Source of the DNA: Candidatus Iainarchaeum sp.
Lineage (GTDB): Archaea; Iainarchaeota; Iainarchaeia; Iainarchaeales; GCA-2688035
DNA length: 26,979 nt
Assembly (NCBI GenBank): GCA_017608725.1
Contig: JAFCFG010000006.1
Location: 1-26,979 of the forward strand
Direction: 5' to 3'
In this document: positions 18,541 through 26,612 of the stretch, in pieces
Position numbering within the stretch: position 1 is the stretch's first letter
Layout: every line of letters begins with the position of its first letter
Notes under the pieces: model-generated
Told to the model about the DNA's origin: nothing
The model's database searches: none
What the model saw: only the letters and a program-made list of their open reading frames with translations
Made by a program: the position numbers and the translations under genes

Positions 18541-19074
18541 CTACATCTTCCCAAGAATCTTCCTGTCGGTTTCAAGAATCTTTTCCATAACGGTTTTCAG
18601 GGCCTTGTTTAAGGCCTTTAAATCAGAAACCTGCTTTTCAAGGCTGCCCAGCCTTTGGTTTGCTGCTGCAAGCATGTCAACTAGTTCTTTGTTGCTTGGT
18701 GCCTCTGTTAAACTGTGGATTTTTCCAAGCTTTTGCTCGACCCTGCCAACCTTCCTGCCCAATTCCTCAAGCCTTTCACCGTGGTCTGCAATTGCAGCCT
18801 GCGTGGTTGCATGCATTGCCTCCTGGGCAGCAAGCTCTTCCTCAACCCTGCTGCTTGCCATCTGCTTAATCGGGGGAGAAGGCCTTGCAGTTGGGGCTGG
18901 CGCTGCAGCAGCTGGCTTTTCTTCAATTGGCTGGCCCTTTGCCTCTGCCATATAGGCCTCTATTTCCCTCTCATTCAAACCAACGTCAAGCAGGGTTTGC
19001 TTTACAACGCTGTCCTCAATTCCAGAGTCGTACATTTTCTTAATTGTCTCCAGTACAACCGCTTTGTTTACCAT
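18541..19074 (-). CDS. Small coiled-coil protein with UBA-like N-terminal helices (177 aa)
   Basis: The minus-strand ATG at 19074 has GGAAGG about ten bases upstream. Residues 5-45 (KKMYDSGIEDSVVKQTL...VGLNEREIEAYM) form three short helices resembling a UBA/CUE-type bundle, though this is only a pattern match. A Pro/Ala-rich linker (about 52-68) follows, then long heptad helices at about 76-120 and 128-175 (RLEELGRKVGRVEQKL; LGSLEKQVSDLKALNKAL). There is no signal peptide or membrane segment, so it is likely a cytoplasmic adaptor or scaffold. It is divergent from the HerA-like gene and shares its A/T-rich promoter region. Confidence 0.8.
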   Translation of the reverse strand: MVNKAVVLETIKKMYDSGIEDSVVKQTLLDVGLNEREIEAYMAEAKGQPIEEKPAAAAPAPTARPSPPIKQMASSRVEEELAAQEAMHATTQAAIADHGERLEELGRKVGRVEQKLGKIHSLTEAPSNKELVDMLAAANQRLGSLEKQVSDLKALNKALKTVMEKILETDRKILGKM

Positions 19075-19295
19075 GCAACCAGTTCCTTCCTTTTTTCCTT
19101 CAATTATTGAATTTTGATTTTCAAAATTTTCTTGCAGGGCTTGAAATCAAACAAATTCCGATTATTGGCCAATTGAAAGTTTTATATTTTACTTATAATA
19201 ATATTATACTTATTTAAATAACTGCTGGATTATAATAGCTGGGGAACCAGTGCGAAATTGAAAAACTGTTGGATTATGGCTGTGAGTGAAAAGGG
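19075..19295. promoter_or_regulatory. Divergent promoter region with TTTAAATA
   Basis: A self-complementary TATTTAAATA (TTTAAATA at 19213-19220) and TTTATATTTT (19191-19200) can serve the plus and minus genes respectively. A 14-nt near-repeat, AACTGYTGGATTAT, occurs at 19220-19233 and 19264-19277, just downstream of the plus TATA. These copies are candidate operator sites because of their position, but no regulator is known. Confidence 0.5.
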
Positions 19296-20822
19296 ATGAT
19301 ATTCAAATTAAGGCAGGGGCCTTGGACAACCGTTTTCGAAGGCAAGTTTCTTGGCCATGAGGTTGAACTGCTCCAAAACGAAGAAGGGCTGCTGCTGACA
19401 GTTATCTACGAGAAGGAAGGCGAAGAAACAAGGGGAATGCTGCTGCAGGCATTCACGCTGTTTCACGCAATCGGAGAGGTCCAGGGCTTTGTTGAAGGCC
19501 TGGGCAACGAAGCGCTTACTTTTTCAAGGCACGATGGAAAAAGCACCATTCACTTTCTAATAGCTGGCTCGAAACCAGAGTACAGCAGGGTTGTTGAGGA
19601 ATCAGTGACAGACACTGTTGACAGGCTAATAGAGCAGGCAAGGCAAAGGGGGAAAAGGCTGTCAAACATATCAAAGACTTATGAGCTGCAGCTAACGCCC
19701 TTGCAGGAGTGCAGCAGAAACGTAAAGCAAATCTTCTTCAGCCAACCGTTCATCATTCCGCTGCTTCAAAAGGTTGAACAAGGCAAAGAACAGGAGCCAG
19801 CTGCTGAGCTGGTGTCAGAGCCAAGGCAGGGGGAAGCAATCATACTTGGAATAACGAAGGACGAAAAGCAGGTTAAGGAGCCGCTGCTGTTCTTCAAAAA
19901 CACGCTTGTTGAAGGCAAGCCAGAGCAGGAGAGGCTGCACTTCCTATGCCTCCTAATAGAGAGTGCTCTTATCTCCAACATAGTTGTGATAATATTTGAT
20001 GAGGGGCACTACTTCGATGGCTTGAGAAGGCCGAATAGGAATGTTCCACTGCTTCAAAGGTACAAGGTTGCAATAGAGCCGATTGGCTTCCCAGTAAAAA
20101 ACTTCAAGGCGGCGGACGATATAAAGGTTGATTTAAGCAGCGTCAGCATAGAGGGGCTGATGCAGACATTTGGGTGCCCTGCAGCAACATGCCAATTGGT
20201 CCATGAGGGAATTGAAAACAAAGGCATTCAAAGCATGGAAAAACTGATTGAAACGGTTAATACAGCAAAGGGCCAAGAGAGAACGTTTTTGTTTGAAAGA
20301 AACAGGGTCAAGAGAATAATCAAGCTCATTGAGGTGCTTTACCCGGGGCTTTTTGGTGCAGGAAACGACATGCAGCAGATTGCAAGAGGTTGGTTTAAGG
20401 CAATTGGCAGGGCAAGCGTTATTCAAGTAGATGGGTTGGACGGGCGGGCCAGGGCTGTCCTGGTTAACAGTTTTTTAAACGAGTTGGCAGCATTCTTCAA
20501 ACAAAGGCATGGCAAGGGGGAACTGGAGGCAATTGTTGTTCTGCCAAATGCTGCAAAAATATTTCCAAGAAAGCAAACAATTCTGAGCAAGGACTCGGTA
20601 AATGCTCTGAAGCTGCTGCAGCAAACCGGGGTTGGATTTGCTATGACAGCTGACAGAATCCTTGACTTGGATGCAGAGCTTGCTGAAATGGCTGATGCAA
20701 CAGTAAGCATTGTCAAAGCAAACGATGCAGCCATTCAATTGAAGGGCAGGAAGAGCTACAGGGTTTTGCTGAGGCCAGGCCTTAGCGAGTGCACAGGGGA
20801 CCGGCAAACAGGGCAAAAATAG
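19296..20822 (+). CDS. HerA/VirB4-like ATPase-fold protein lacking Walker A and Walker B (508 aa)
   Basis: Residues about 1-170 are an unrecognised N-terminal domain. From about 178 the order matches HerA/VirB4-type P-loop proteins. AIILGITKDE is the lead-in, 196-222 is the slot where GxxGxGK(S/T) should be but reads FFKNTLVEGKPEQERL, and IVVIIFDEGHYFDGL (229-243) matches the VIVFDPHGEY strand. DDIKVDLSSVSIEGLMQTFG matches the region usually reading LPLWxLSPEEL. SVIQVDGLDGRARAVLVNSF (374-393) precedes the Walker B slot, which reads EAIVVLPNAAKIFP where LLVIEEAHxFAP is usual. GVGFAMTADRILDLDAELAE (445-464) matches the GxGLxxxSQRPxDLDxxI strand. With both nucleotide-binding signatures gone, it is probably a structural subunit partnering an active homologue. 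The assignment is from motif order only. Confidence 0.65.
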   Translation: MIFKLRQGPWTTVFEGKFLGHEVELLQNEEGLLLTVIYEKEGEETRGMLLQAFTLFHAIGEVQGFVEGLGNEALTFSRHDGKSTIHFLIAGSKPEYSRVVEESVTDTVDRLIEQARQRGKRLSNISKTYELQLTPLQECSRNVKQIFFSQPFIIPLLQKVEQGKEQEPAAELVSEPRQGEAIILGITKDEKQVKEPLLFFKNTLVEGKPEQERLHFLCLLIESALISNIVVIIFDEGHYFDGLRRPNRNVPLLQRYKVAIEPIGFPVKNFKAADDIKVDLSSVSIEGLMQTFGCPAATCQLVHEGIENKGIQSMEKLIETVNTAKGQERTFLFERNRVKRIIKLIEVLYPGLFGAGNDMQQIARGWFKAIGRASVIQVDGLDGRARAVLVNSFLNELAAFFKQRHGKGELEAIVVLPNAAKIFPRKQTILSKDSVNALKLLQQTGVGFAMTADRILDLDAELAEMADATVSIVKANDAAIQLKGRKSYRVLLRPGLSECTGDRQTGQK

Positions 20823-20898
20823 TTTTTGGCTGCCTCTCCTTTCCCATCCAAGAATTTTTCCCCGGCAATTTTTTCTTTTCAAAAAAAATAGTTTTTGG
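20815..20898 (+). repeat. 15-nt direct repeat containing the stop codon of the HerA-like gene
   Basis: AAAAATAGTTTTTGG occurs at 20815-20829, where its TAG is the gene's stop, and again at 20884-20898. The offset is 69 nt, a multiple of three. A second pair, TTTCCTTCCAATTGTT, lies at 20901-20916 and 20934-20949. Confidence 0.85.
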
Positions 20899-21104
20899 GG
20901 TTTCCTTCCAATTGTTCAATTGCTTTCTTCTTTTTTCCTTCCAATTGTTTTTTCCTTCAAAAAAAATTTAATTTTTCTTTTTTTCTTGTTTTTCCATTAA
21001 AAATCTGCCTTCTCTTTTTTTCAGTTGCTTTTTTTCCCTTTAAAAAATCTTTTTTTGTTCTTAATTTGGCTTTTCCCCTTTGTTCCTATTTTTTCCCTCA
21101 GAAT
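20823..21104. other. Pyrimidine-rich gap between convergent genes
   Basis: The plus strand is dominated by T and C runs, with short direct repeats and several T6-8 tracts. T-rich tracts fit archaeal termination for the plus-strand HerA-like gene. Read on the minus strand the tract is purine-rich, like the 3' flanks of other genes here. Long open frames across it are Phe-rich low-complexity artefacts. Confidence 0.6.
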
Positions 21105-21578
21105 TCATTTTTTCTTTTTCCTCTTCTTTTTTCTTTTAACGCCCTTTTCCCCCAACATTTCCCTTGCCTGGTCAATTGTTACAAACTGCAGCGGGTTAAT
21201 TGAGTCAACAACGTAATGCATTTCCTGCAGTTCTTCCTTTGAGGCAGCCCTCTCTTTCAGGGATTGCAGCTCGGCCCGTAATGCACTTATCTGCCTGCTA
21301 CTCTCCTCAACCCTCTCTTGCAAAAGCTGCAGCTGCTCCTTTCCGATGCCAGAGCCTGTGACAGAGCCAAACTGGCCTGCTGCAAGCTTCTCCTCCAAAG
21401 CCTTTAGCTTCTTGTGCAATACAATCAAATTCCTGCCAAGAATCTTCTCATTTCTTACCAAATACTTTATTTTCTGGGTTATTATCAGAACACTGCTGTT
21501 TAGGCTCCTCATGTCATCGTGCATTCTTGCAAGCAAAATCTTGGCCTTTACAGGTTTCCCTTTTCCACCACTAGCCAT
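21105..21578 (-). CDS. Small coiled-coil protein with poly-Lys tail (157 aa)
   Basis: The minus-strand ATG at 21578 has GAGG five bases upstream. The protein is helical and mostly charged. Residues about 15-65 include LIITQKIKYLVRNEKILGRN and LHKKLKALEEKL, a Gly/Ser linker covers about 69-79, and a second coiled coil runs at about 82-122 (RAELQSLKERAASKEEL). The end is INPLQFVTIDQAREML followed by a KRKKKRKKKK tail. There is no membrane segment. It ends convergently with the HerA-like gene and is divergent from PolB. The basic tail could bind nucleic acid or acidic membrane surfaces. No family is recognised. Confidence 0.8.
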   Translation of the reverse strand: MASGGKGKPVKAKILLARMHDDMRSLNSSVLIITQKIKYLVRNEKILGRNLIVLHKKLKALEEKLAAGQFGSVTGSGIGKEQLQLLQERVEESSRQISALRAELQSLKERAASKEELQEMHYVVDSINPLQFVTIDQAREMLGEKGVKRKKKRKKKK

Positions 21579-21604
21579 AATTGCCTCAAACCTGTTAATT
21601 AAAA

Positions 21605-21719
21605 CAACAAACTAGTATTAAATAATTTAGTTGGCCCATGTTGCCAATCTAAATAGGAGGCAATTAATGTTGCTTTAATTTCCAAGAAGCCAACAAACGA
21701 ATATTAAATGATTTAGTTG
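21605..21719. repeat. 29-nt direct repeat in the coiled-coil/PolB divergent promoter
   Basis: Copies at 21605-21633 and 21691-21719 both begin CAACAAAC and end ATTTAGTTG, with three mismatches over 29 nt. Each holds a TATTAAATRATTTAG core. Between them is CTAAATAGGAGG, a possible TATA for PolB. Inverted 10-mers TAATTGCCTC (21578-21587) and GAGGCAATTA (21657-21666) mirror the ribosome-binding-site region of the minus gene. Confidence 0.85.
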
Positions 21720-21730
21720 ATTCTAATTAA

Positions 21731-21740
21731 GGGGGGACAT
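21731..21740 (+). promoter_or_regulatory. Ribosome-binding site of PolB
   Basis: A G6 run at 21731-21736 lies four bases ahead of ATG 21741. This favours that start over the non-ATG codon 24 bases upstream in the same frame. Confidence 0.6.
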
Positions 21741-24146
21741 ATGGGTGAAAAAACCGCCAAGGGCATTCTTCTTGATGTTGGATACACGAACCAGGGCGAA
21801 AAAAGTGTAATAAGGCTGTACGTGAAAACAGAGAAGGGCATAGAAATATTCGAGGATTACTCCTTCAAACCCTATTTCTTTGTAACAGTGAATGATTTGG
21901 AAAGAGCAAAGAAAGCCATTGGAGAAGCAGCCTTCAAAGATGGAGGAAAGGTTGCAGGCATTGAAGAAGTGAAGAGAGCAAATGCTGAAAAGGTCCTGAA
22001 GCTTTCTTTTGAGAACGTGCAGCAGCTTGTTGCTGCAAGGGCAGAGGTTGAGGCAATTCCCTCTGTTCTGGGAAAGGCAGAGCACGATATCCCCTTTGCA
22101 AAGCGCTGGCTGCTGGACCACGAACTGCAGCCAATGAACGGAGTAGAGCTACTGCTAGGGGACAAAGGGATTAAAAAAGCCTGTTTAGTTGACTTGGCAG
22201 GGCCGAGATTCAACATCGCGGCATTTGATTTGGAAACACTGAGCCCTGGTCGGTTCTCTGACCCAAAAAAAGACCCTATTATAATGATTTCATTGGCGCT
22301 GCCTGGAAAAACAGCTGTGTTAAGCTACGGCAAATGGAGAAAGGCAGGAAAGGTGCAGTTGTTTGAACAGGAAAGGGGAATGATTGAAGCCCTTCGGAAA
22401 AAACTAAGGAGAGGAAAGCTGGATGTGATTGCAACATACAACGGGGATTTGTTTGACTTCCCTTACATAAAGGAAAGGTCAGAGAAGCTTGGGTTGAAAT
22501 TCAGCGTGGGGAGCGATGGCTCATTGCCAAAAACAATAAAGAAAGGCAGGGGCAGTGCTGTGAAGCTTGCTGGCATACAGCACCTGGATGTTTACCAAAT
22601 GCTTAGGTTTTTATCAAGGTTTGCTGTCGTTAACCTGGTCAAGTTTGATTTGGAGAGCGTTGTTGCTGGCTTGTACGGCAAGAAAAAGGAAAAGGTTGGG
22701 AGTGAGGAAATCAACGCCATCTGGCATGGAAAAAAAAGCCTGGAAAGGCTTGCAAACTACTGCGGAGAGGATTCAGAGTACACTCTCGAGATTGCAGAGC
22801 AGTACATGCCTCTGCTTGTAGAACTGTGCAAGATTGTGAAACAGCCATTGTTTGAGATTGGAAGGGCAAGTGCTTCAATGCTGGTGGAATACCTTATAAT
22901 GGACAAGTGCAGGGAAACCTCAAGACTGATTGCAAACAAGCCGGATGATGCAACAGTGCAGCAGAGGCTGATGCATCCAATAAAGGGGGGCTATGTAAAG
23001 GAGCCATTGTCTGGCCTGCATGAAAACATTGCAGTTTTGGACTTTAGCTCTTTGTACCCGACCATAATAATCAGCCACAATGTAAGCCCTGACACCCTTG
23101 GTTGTAAGCACGAAGAATGCAGGGAAAAGAACCTTGCGCCAAACAAGCACTGGTTCTGCAGCAAGAAAAAGGGCTTGATTCCGGAGATTCTTGATTCATT
23201 GTTTGAGAAAAGAATTAAGATAAAAAGGCAGGCGAAGAAGCTTGAAAGAGATGACAAAGGGTTTGTGTTATTGAATGCAAGGCAGCATGCATTGAAGATT
23301 TTGTTGAACTCTTTCTATGGCTACTTGCTTTACAGCAGGAGCAGGTTCTACAGCAGGGAGGCTGGTTCAGCCATAACAGCCTGGGCAAGGCAGTATGTGC
23401 AATGGGTTGGCAGGGAAGCAGAGAGGGCAGGCTTCAAGCTTCTTTACAGTGACACAGACAGTGCACTTTTGGTTATTCCAAAGGAGAAGGAAAGGAAGGA
23501 TGTTGAAGCATTTGTCAGGGAAATTAACAGGCAGTTGCCCGGTGTAATGAACCTTGAGCTGGAGGGCTTTTTCAAAAGGGGGATTTTTGTAACGAAAGAG
23601 AGTGGCGAGGGTGCAAAGAAAAGGTATGCATTGATTGATTACAAAGGGAATTTAAAAATAGTTGGTTTTGAATATGTCAGAAGAGACTGGGCAAGGATTG
23701 CAAAGGAAACCCAGAGGCAGGTGCTCAAAGCAATACTTGAAGAGGGCAACCCAGAAAAGGCGATCAAAATCGTTAAGAATAAAATAAAGGATTTGAAAGA
23801 GGGAAAAGTATCAAAAGGGGAGTTGGTTATTCTAACACAGTTGAAGAGGCCATTGGACAAGTATGAGAGCATTGGGCCGCATGTTGCAGCTGCAAAGAAA
23901 GCTGTTGCAAGGGGAAAGGAGATTGGGGTTGGAAGCGTAATTGGCTACATCATAACAAGGAGCGGAAAAAGCATTAGTGACAGGGCACAGCTTGCAGAAT
24001 ATGTTAATGAAGGAAACTATGACCCAGGCTACTACATTCAAAACCAGGTTCTGCCAGCTGTAATGAAGATTATAAGGGAATTTGATATTAGCAAGGAAGA
24101 CCTGCTGCAGGGCGGAAAACAGTCAAAACTCGGTAGATTTGGCTGA
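21741..24146 (+). CDS. polB: Family B replicative DNA polymerase with 3'-5' exonuclease (801 aa)
   Basis: Exonuclease motifs are intact: Exo I FDLET (D163, E165), Exo II YNGDLFDF (N234, D239) and Exo III YCGED (Y340, D344). Polymerase motifs follow in order: A DFSSLYP (434-440), B KILLNSFYG (519-527) and C YSDTDS (569-574, with D571 and D573 binding metal). KKRYAL (about 626-631) matches the KxY region. Cysteines 455, 460 and 473 lie in the palm insertion, where archaeal PolB enzymes have a disulfide or metal site. The tail QSKLGRFG resembles a PIP box for PCNA binding. The length is normal for archaeal PolB, and no intein interrupts motifs A to C. The product should be an active replicative polymerase with proofreading. 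The purine tract and repeats upstream are intergenic. I see nothing pointing to horizontal transfer. Confidence 0.97.
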   Translation: MGEKTAKGILLDVGYTNQGEKSVIRLYVKTEKGIEIFEDYSFKPYFFVTVNDLERAKKAIGEAAFKDGGKVAGIEEVKRANAEKVLKLSFENVQQLVAARAEVEAIPSVLGKAEHDIPFAKRWLLDHELQPMNGVELLLGDKGIKKACLVDLAGPRFNIAAFDLETLSPGRFSDPKKDPIIMISLALPGKTAVLSYGKWRKAGKVQLFEQERGMIEALRKKLRRGKLDVIATYNGDLFDFPYIKERSEKLGLKFSVGSDGSLPKTIKKGRGSAVKLAGIQHLDVYQMLRFLSRFAVVNLVKFDLESVVAGLYGKKKEKVGSEEINAIWHGKKSLERLANYCGEDSEYTLEIAEQYMPLLVELCKIVKQPLFEIGRASASMLVEYLIMDKCRETSRLIANKPDDATVQQRLMHPIKGGYVKEPLSGLHENIAVLDFSSLYPTIIISHNVSPDTLGCKHEECREKNLAPNKHWFCSKKKGLIPEILDSLFEKRIKIKRQAKKLERDDKGFVLLNARQHALKILLNSFYGYLLYSRSRFYSREAGSAITAWARQYVQWVGREAERAGFKLLYSDTDSALLVIPKEKERKDVEAFVREINRQLPGVMNLELEGFFKRGIFVTKESGEGAKKRYALIDYKGNLKIVGFEYVRRDWARIAKETQRQVLKAILEEGNPEKAIKIVKNKIKDLKEGKVSKGELVILTQLKRPLDKYESIGPHVAAAKKAVARGKEIGVGSVIGYIITRSGKSISDRAQLAEYVNEGNYDPGYYIQNQVLPAVMKIIREFDISKEDLLQGGKQSKLGRFG

Positions 24147-24212
24147 AGGGAAAGGAAAGAAAATCTTTTATTCTAAAAGCGTGTAATGGGTATTAAAAAG
24201 AAGTAATTGAAA

Positions 24213-26438
24213 ATGAGGATTCTGCAATACCTGTGCGTCATTGCATTGGCAGTGCTTATGCTTGGTGCAGGCAACGCTATTTTTTACGGTATATGTGATG
24301 AGGCAAGGATTACAACAGACAAAACACTGGAGTGCAAAATAACTGAACCAAAGCACAATTTTACCCAGGAAAGCATTGATGTGTTCTGGGAAAGTGTGGA
24401 AGGAGACCAGAATTACTTGCTGGGGGAAATAGAAAATGTTCACTGGATAATCAACGGAACTGTTGTCAGGGTCATTGAAGATGTGCACTTTGTTGAAACC
24501 AGCAGGGTGGATATGCCCTGGGACTTAACACTGAGGGGAGACGCTAACACGCAATATGAAATCAACCGGGACCAAAATAAGTGGATGCAGACAGAGGGAA
24601 CACACACTGCAATCACAACGCCAAGCATTGGGCTTATTGAGCCAGTTATACATTTCTCGCCCCTAGGCGGGAGAAGAACAATTAGAAACCTTGTATTGGA
24701 AAACCCGGGTGGCTTTGCCACCCATATCTCAGGCAATGTTGTTAAGCCTATGGAAATTGATATAGAGGGCCATCTAAGCCTTACAGAATCATTCATGGAA
24801 AACATTGGCCTGTTGAAAGCCAAAGGCATTTACTTGAATGAATTGAGTTACCTGAAAAATGTTGGAAAAATAGAGGCGGAAAACCTTTCACTGGCCACAA
24901 GGTGCAAAATTGATTCAATCGGCGAATTGGGCAAGATAGCAATCGAATTGAAAAACAGTGCAACAGGATTGCAGTTGAGCACAGACAGCAGCATAGAAAA
25001 CCTGCTTGGCAGCATATCTGTTGATGGGGACATAAGCCTGAGTATAGACAGCAGCATTAAAACAACAAGCCCTCAGGCAGAGGAGGTCATACAAGGTATT
25101 GACGCAAAGAACATGAGTTTAAGCGGGACAAGCGAAATTATGGGGGTGGGCGGCAGCCCAGGCGCAATTGTACTGCAAGGCAGCTTGTCGCTAGACCAGA
25201 ACAGCTCGATTGCAGGAAGGAAAGGGAACTCAATCAAAAAAATAGAAGCAGGCAATTTGAGCCTGGCAAACGGCAGCTGGCTTTGGAACATTGAAGAAAT
25301 TTTGAAGGTAACTGGCGACAGCCAATTCAGAATGACCAGTGGGGCGCAAATACTGTCATTGCAGGGAAGCATTGAGAGCTGTGCACCCATTGCAATGAGC
25401 GGGAGCAATACAAAGATTATGTTCACAGAGGCAGGGGAAAGGGAACTGAGAGCCCCTGGCCTTGACCTAAACGATGATGCAAAAATAGTTTGCTTGGGCC
25501 GGATGACTTGTGACTACAATTTTGTAAGGCATGAGTGTGGAAGTGACCCTGTAGCAGAGCTTGGCATAAGTGGAAACATTCAGGGCGATGCCCCCTTTGC
25601 TGTTTTGTTCACTGGCAGTTGCTCTGACAAGGAAGGCCTGGTAAGCTGCAAAATAGACTTTGGGGATGGAACAGGGGAAGAGGAATTTATTGGAACGGCT
25701 GTTCACATCTACAACTATGTTGGAACTTACACCGCTACTTTGACAGCAGTAGACTCGCATGAAAACGTAGCCAAGGCAACAAAAGTTGTAAATGTAACGG
25801 GGCAGTCTGTATTGCCACCGCCGCCTGACCAAAACCAAGGAAGGGCAGACCTGGAAATCAGGGTTTTCCCGCAAACAGTTGAGCAGGGTGAAATACTGTT
25901 TGTGCAAATCGATTCAGATTCAAGGATTGAAAGCTTTTCACTTGAGAACGATGCTGGCCTGGAGGAAATAACAACAGCGCCAGAACACTTGCCTGCAAGA
26001 GTCGGGCCCTTTAGGGTAAGCAAAACCACAAAGCCTGGGACCTATTACTTTATGGTCAGGGCCACTGTAAGGGGGGGCAGAGAATTTGAGGAAAGGGTTT
26101 CCTTCACTGTTGAGGAAAAGCCGGTTAGCTTCTCAGTTGAAAGCTTTTTGCCCATGGCCCTAATCTTTGTTGTAGTGCTTGCTGTAATTGCAGTGCTGAC
26201 TTGGAAGCTATCAAAAGAGGGCAAACTAAGGATAAGGAAAAAGAAGGAGGGGGAAGGGGAAGAAAGGAAAGGGGAAGAGGAAAAGAAGGAGGAAAAGAAG
26301 AAGCCGGAGGAAAGGGCTGTAGAGGAAATGAAGGAGAAGAATCCAATGGCGGACATAATGCCGTTGGAGGAAATGAAGGAGAACGAGCTGCCGCCCTGGC
26401 TAAAGGAAGAGAAAGGAAAAAAGCAGGAGGAGATGTAA
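24213..26438 (+). CDS. Type I surface protein with beta-repeat ectodomain, PKD domain and charged tail (741 aa)
   Basis: ATG 24213 gives a signal peptide (MRILQYLCVIALAVLMLGAG, likely cleaved near residue 22). An upstream in-frame TTG would add only two residues. Residues about 145-420 are short, Ser/Ile/Leu-rich repeats of about 20 residues (LSLTESF, LSLATRC, LSLSIDSS, MSLSGTSE, LSLDQNSS, LSLANGSW) consistent with a parallel beta-helix, and carry many N-x-S/T sequons. A PKD domain (about 445-530, with DFGDGTG and YVGTYTATLTAVD) and another Ig-like domain precede a membrane segment at about 647-665. A KE-rich cytoplasmic tail with RIRKKKE runs to the end. The topology fits an S-layer-associated or adhesive protein. 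It lies 66 nt after PolB with no clear link in function. Confidence 0.85.
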   Translation: MRILQYLCVIALAVLMLGAGNAIFYGICDEARITTDKTLECKITEPKHNFTQESIDVFWESVEGDQNYLLGEIENVHWIINGTVVRVIEDVHFVETSRVDMPWDLTLRGDANTQYEINRDQNKWMQTEGTHTAITTPSIGLIEPVIHFSPLGGRRTIRNLVLENPGGFATHISGNVVKPMEIDIEGHLSLTESFMENIGLLKAKGIYLNELSYLKNVGKIEAENLSLATRCKIDSIGELGKIAIELKNSATGLQLSTDSSIENLLGSISVDGDISLSIDSSIKTTSPQAEEVIQGIDAKNMSLSGTSEIMGVGGSPGAIVLQGSLSLDQNSSIAGRKGNSIKKIEAGNLSLANGSWLWNIEEILKVTGDSQFRMTSGAQILSLQGSIESCAPIAMSGSNTKIMFTEAGERELRAPGLDLNDDAKIVCLGRMTCDYNFVRHECGSDPVAELGISGNIQGDAPFAVLFTGSCSDKEGLVSCKIDFGDGTGEEEFIGTAVHIYNYVGTYTATLTAVDSHENVAKATKVVNVTGQSVLPPPPDQNQGRADLEIRVFPQTVEQGEILFVQIDSDSRIESFSLENDAGLEEITTAPEHLPARVGPFRVSKTTKPGTYYFMVRATVRGGREFEERVSFTVEEKPVSFSVESFLPMALIFVVVLAVIAVLTWKLSKEGKLRIRKKKEGEGEERKGEEEKKEEKKKPEERAVEEMKEKNPMADIMPLEEMKENELPPWLKEEKGKKQEEM

Positions 26439-26479
26439 ATCCTGGAAATTGGCGGGAGGAGATGTAAATCCCGGAAATT
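26426..26479 (+). repeat. 25-nt direct repeat containing the stop codon of the surface protein
   Basis: GGAGGAGATGTAAATCC-type units lie at 26426-26450 and 26455-26479 with one mismatch. The first includes the TAA at 26436-26438. The offset is 29 nt, so the second stop is out of frame. Confidence 0.9.
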
Positions 26480-26612
26480 AAATTCAAAGGGAAACAAAAA
26501 ATAAAAAAGGGAAAAAATAATCTATAACCCAAAAAAATAAATTGAAACAAAAAAAGTTAAATTAAAAAATAAATTGAATTCAAAGGGAAAATAATCCAAC
26601 AGCATAACAGCA

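Noticed and set aside
20895..21203. Plus-strand frame of 102 codons in the pyrimidine-rich gap
   Set aside because: Almost entirely Phe, Leu, Ser and Pro from T/C runs; it overlaps the well-supported minus-strand coiled-coil gene and has no credible start context.
26201..26467. Plus-strand frame of Gly/Glu/Lys-rich codons near the end of the surface protein gene
   Set aside because: An alternative reading of a purine-rich stretch; the surface protein frame has signal peptide, domains and membrane anchor and explains the sequence.
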